A stretch of DNA of 19,289 bases from Acidobacteriota bacterium. Its GTDB lineage: Bacteria > Acidobacteriota > Holophagae > Holophagales > Holophagaceae. The notes beneath the pieces are model-generated. The model saw only the letters and a program-made list of their open reading frames with translations, did no database searches and was not told the DNA's origin. Where the stretch lies: NCBI GenBank assembly GCA_021778785.1, contig JAJYBX010000004.1, positions 1 through 19,289 on the forward strand, in the 5' to 3' direction. Positions within the stretch are counted from its first letter, which is position 1. Each line of letters opens with the position of its first letter. Position numbers and translations under genes: made by a program. Below, in pieces: positions 15,427-19,289 of the stretch.

Positions 15427-16058
15427 GGCTTCACCACCTCCTGGAGGGCCAGGACGGCTTCCTTGGAGAAGATCACCTGGTCGTACTTGAGGAGCTCGTA
15501 GACGTTCACGCCCAGGCTCTCGACGGTCTGCAGCCGTGGGTTGTTGCCGGCGGCCATGGCGAGCTTCTCGCTGGCCTCGGTCCCCACCAGCAGGGCGGAA
15601 CCGGTGACGCCGAGCTTCCCGAGGGTCTGGACAAGGGCCTTGGTCTTGTGCGAGGCCACATCCCAGTTCTCGACCACCATGATCTGGCCGCTGGCCAGCT
15701 TGGCGGAAAGCGCGTTGCGGAGGGCCGCGCGGCGGGCCTTCTTGGGGAAGGCGTAGTCATAGGAGCGGGGGTGCGGACCGTGGGTGGTGCCACCGCCCTT
15801 CCACAGCGGGCTGCGGATCGAACCCACACGGGCCCGGCCGGTGCCCTTCTGCTTCCAGAGCTTCTTGCCGGAACCGCTGACTTCCCACTTGTCCTTGGTC
15901 TTGGCGGTGCCGGAGCGCCGCTTGGCCAGGAAGTGGCGGACCGCCTCCCAGATCAGGTGCTGGTTCAGCTCTTCGAGCTTGAACACCTCGGGCAGCAGAT
16001 CGACGGTGCCCACCTGCTTGTTGTCGAGGTTGACGACGGGGTGCTGGAACGCTGCCAT
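15423..16058 (-). CDS. rplD: 50S ribosomal protein L4
   Basis: The protein has 211 residues from the ATG at 16058, beginning MAAFQHPVVNLDNKQVG. The extended loop that narrows the exit tunnel is at about 61-98, with KQKGTGRARVGSIRSPLWKG. The C-terminal part is Rossmann-like (GSALLVGTEASEKLAMAAGN). L4 is also the repressor of the S10 operon in enteric bacteria; no such claim is made for this organism. GGAGG overlaps the rplC stop, and the ATG begins 1 nt after it. A longer upstream frame is rejected because it overlaps rplC. Confidence 0.98.
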   Translation of the reverse strand: MAAFQHPVVNLDNKQVGTVDLLPEVFKLEELNQHLIWEAVRHFLAKRRSGTAKTKDKWEVSGSGKKLWKQKGTGRARVGSIRSPLWKGGGTTHGPHPRSYDYAFPKKARRAALRNALSAKLASGQIMVVENWDVASHKTKALVQTLGKLGVTGSALLVGTEASEKLAMAAGNNPRLQTVESLGVNVYELLKYDQVIFSKEAVLALQEVVKP

Positions 16059-16059
16059 C

Positions 16060-16686
16060 CTAGGCCTCCTGCTTGATGACGATGTACCCACCCTTGGGGC
16101 CGGGGACGGCGCCCTTGATGAGCAGCAGGTTGTTCTCGGCATCCACCTTGGCGATCTCCAGGTTGCGGACCGTCACCTGGGCGTCGCCCAGATGGCCGGC
16201 CATCCGCATGCCGGGGAAGACGCGGCTGGGATAGCTCGACTGGCCGATGGAGCCCGGGGCGCGATGGAACATGGAGCCGTGGGTCGCCCGGCCGCCGGCG
16301 AAGTGGTGCCGCTTGATGACGCCGGCGAAACCCTTGCCCTTGCTGATGCCGGTGACGTTCACCTTGGTCTTGACCTCGAAGGCGCTGGCGAGCACGCTGT
16401 CGCCGGGCTTGGAGGCGTCCGCGGCATCCACCTTGATCTCGCGCAGGACGCGGACCGGGGCCACGCCGAGCTTCTCGCAGTGGCCCTTCTCGGCCTTGGA
16501 GGCGCGCTTGCCGCCGTTGGGGTCCACGAAGCCGATCTGCACGGCCTCGTAGCCGTCCTTGGCGGAGGTCTTGCGCTGCACGACCACGCAGGGGCCGGCC
16601 TGGATGACGGTCACGGGAACGATCTGTCCCTGTTCATTGAAGATCTGGGTCATCCCCAGCTTCTTGCCGATGATTCCTTTGGACAT
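16060..16686 (-). CDS. rplC: 50S ribosomal protein L3
   Basis: The protein has 208 residues, starting [16 protein letters not shown]. The conserved central stretch at about 117-148 contains [16 protein letters not shown], then [16 protein letters not shown]. Gln149, directly after GSIG, corresponds to the glutamine that PrmB methylates in E. coli. L3 reaches into the peptidyl transferase centre and is one of the first proteins to assemble. GGGAGGGAGA precedes the ATG. It lies 13 nt after rpsJ. Confidence 0.98.
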   Translation of the reverse strand: MSKGIIGKKLGMTQIFNEQGQIVPVTVIQAGPCVVVQRKTSAKDGYEAVQIGFVDPNGGKRASKAEKGHCEKLGVAPVRVLREIKVDAADASKPGDSVLASAFEVKTKVNVTGISKGKGFAGVIKRHHFAGGRATHGSMFHRAPGSIGQSSYPSRVFPGMRMAGHLGDAQVTVRNLEIAKVDAENNLLLIKGAVPGPKGGYIVIKQEA

Positions 16687-16699
16687 GTCTCTCCCTCCC

Positions 16700-17026
16700 C
16701 TACCGGTTGCCCTGGCGACTGAAGACCTTGATCTCCACGTCGACGCCGGCGGGCAGGTCGAGGCGCATCAGGGTGTCCACGGTGTTCTGGGTCGGGTTCA
16801 GGATGTCCAGCAGCCGCTTGTGGGTGCGGATCTCGAACTGGTCCCGGCTCTTCTTGTCCACGTGGGGGGAGCGGTTCACGGTGTACTTGTTCGTCCGGGT
16901 CGGCAGGGGGATGGGCCCGGCCACGGAAGCGCCCGTGCGCTTGGCGGTGTCCACGATCTCGCGGGTGCTCTGGTCGAGCAGACGGTGGTCGAAGGCACGC
17001 AAACGGATGCGGATGTTGTCTTTCAT
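16700..17026 (-). CDS. rpsJ: 30S ribosomal protein S10
   Basis: The protein has 108 residues from the ATG at 17026, beginning [20 protein letters not shown]. The family motif GPIPLPTR lies at 38-45, and the long loop [13 protein letters not shown] follows at 53-65. S10 is a 30S head protein, and its free form binds NusB in transcription antitermination. GGAG lies 5 nt upstream of the ATG. This is the first gene of the S10 array; a promoter and leader with hairpins precede it. A longer frame back to 17080 exists but does not match the family. Confidence 0.98.
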   Translation of the reverse strand: MKDNIRIRLRAFDHRLLDQSTREIVDTAKRTGASVAGPIPLPTRTNKYTVNRSPHVDKKSRDQFEIRTHKRLLDILNPTQNTVDTLMRLDLPAGVDVEIKVFSRQGNR

Positions 17027-17040
17027 GCTCACTCCATTGG

Positions 17041-17107
17041 GACGGAGACCGTCCATAGACGTGGGGCGCTGACCGCCCATGTGGATCTGTCCCGGAAACG
17101 GGGACAG
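17041..17107 (-). promoter_or_regulatory. S10 leader with 5' hairpin and alternative SD pairing
   Basis: In minus-strand RNA, CUGUCCC/GGGACAG (17107-17087, 7 bp, 7-nt loop) would lie at or next to the predicted 5' end. Nearer the gene, GACGG/CCGUC (17053-17041) forms a 5-bp stem with a 3-nt loop. Its CUCC (17047-17044) could instead pair with the rpsJ Shine-Dalgarno GGAG (17035-17032). The two pairings exclude each other. Whether this regulates rpsJ is inference. Confidence 0.45.
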
Positions 17108-17115
17108 GGCTGATC

Positions 17116-17143
17116 AGCATAACAAAAGCCGCTGGAATCGCAA
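17116..17143 (-). promoter_or_regulatory. Candidate sigma70 promoter for the S10 array
   Basis: The minus strand reads TTGCGA at 17143-17138 and TATGCT at 17121-17116, separated by 16 nt. This is a good housekeeping-type match in an otherwise GC-rich interval, with a local AT-rich patch (CTTTTGTTATG). Transcription would begin around 17109 and give a leader of about 80 nt before the rpsJ ATG. It is the best promoter candidate I found in the window. Confidence 0.65.
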
Positions 17144-17166
17144 CGGCTATTTGAGAGAACGCACGA

Positions 17167-17243
17167 CCCCCCGGAGGGGGAAGCGGTGGATCAGGAGGCC
17201 CGGCAACCCGAGGGTTCGAAGGACGGCCTCACCCCGAGAGGGG
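17167..17243 (-). repeat. Three small hairpins upstream of the S10 promoter
   Basis: Three short inverted repeats lie in a row: CCCCC/GGGGG around CGGA (17167-17180), AACC/GGTT around CGAG (17205-17216) and CCCC/GGGG around GAGA (17232-17243). All have 4-nt loops. They lie between fusA and the S10 promoter and would be in the fusA 3' untranslated region. The rest of this stretch (17144-17331) shows no gene, apart from one more small palindrome, CCGGC/GCCGG near 17303-17315. Confidence 0.4.
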
Positions 17244-17331
17244 CTGGAACTGCAGGTAAAGCAAGGAATGGCTGGTAATACTGGCATTGGGGGCCGTGAG
17301 GGCCGGCTTCGCCGGACCGAGCGGCGGGGGT

Positions 17332-17373
17332 GCGGGGGTGTGCGCGCAGCGGAGCGAAGCGCGGAACCCCCGC
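17332..17373 (-). terminator. Possible fusA terminator or REP-like hairpin
   Basis: Four bases past the fusA stop, GCGGGGGT (17373-17366) can pair with ACCCCCGC (17339-17332). The interior partially pairs too (TCCGCGC with GCGCGCA). A second tandem copy of the distal arm follows at 17331-17324. The hairpin is strong but no T-run follows, so it may be a weak or Rho-assisted terminator, a 3' end stabiliser or a REP-like element. Confidence 0.45.
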
Positions 17374-17377
17374 TACG

Positions 17378-19289
<1,912 letters not shown>

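Noticed and set aside
17130..17240. A possible tRNA suggested by GGGTTCGAA near 17212
   Set aside because: The flanks do not form a T-stem, and no acceptor, D or anticodon arms can be drawn. The sequence is part of an AACC/GGTT palindrome.

Overview
The window is a GC-rich bacterial chromosome segment, and every supported gene lies on the minus strand. It is the conserved translation and transcription core locus: the 3' end of fusA, then the S10, spc and alpha ribosomal-protein clusters fused into one array of 30 genes (26 ribosomal proteins plus secY, adk, infA and rpoA). A strong intrinsic terminator closes the array. Beyond it lies a separate two-gene unit, a DUF294/CBS-domain protein and a DEDDh 3'-5' exonuclease cut by the left edge. 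The organism is a GC-rich Gram-negative-type bacterium. The gene order, the zinc-binding S14, S4, L36 and adenylate kinase, and the style of the DUF294-exonuclease pair would fit Acidobacteriota (Holophagae-like) or a deltaproteobacterial lineage. That assignment is inference from memory, not a database result.

Read in transcription order (right to left): fusA (partial, 19289-17378); a 351-nt spacer with hairpins, the probable S10-operon promoter and a structured leader; the S10 cluster rpsJ-rplC-rplD-rplW-rplB-rpsS-rplV-rpsC-rplP-rpmC-rpsQ (17026-12041); the spc cluster rplN-rplX, a 188-nt hairpin-rich spacer, rplE-rpsN-rpsH-rplF-rplR-rpsE-rpmD-rplO-secY (12031-6516); adk and infA, joined by 4-nt overlaps with no map gene between them (6519-5645); the alpha cluster rpmJ-rpsM-rpsK-rpsD-rpoA-rplQ (5626-2690); the terminator (about 2666-2630); the DUF294/CBS gene (2579-681); and the exonuclease (672 to the left edge).

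Most junctions in the array are under 20 nt, and many genes overlap or place the Shine-Dalgarno sequence across the upstream stop codon, so co-transcription and translational coupling are likely. Three intervals are larger: fusA-rpsJ (351 nt), rplX-rplE (188 nt) and rplW-rplB (86 nt). The first two contain several small tetraloop-type hairpins and are the places where unannotated regulatory RNA is most plausible. The rplX-rplE spacer sits where ribosomal protein S8 represses the spc mRNA in Escherichia coli.

The proteins build both ribosomal subunits, recruit the initiator complex (IF-1), translocate the ribosome (EF-G), form the membrane channel for nascent proteins (SecY), regenerate ADP from AMP (Adk) and nucleate RNA polymerase assembly (RpoA). 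I found no convincing tRNA, rRNA, CRISPR array, insertion sequence or plus-strand gene. The very long plus-strand open frames are antisense shadows of GC-rich codon usage. This is mostly an ordinary housekeeping region, and the findings concern the spacers, the distal two-gene unit and some local protein oddities.
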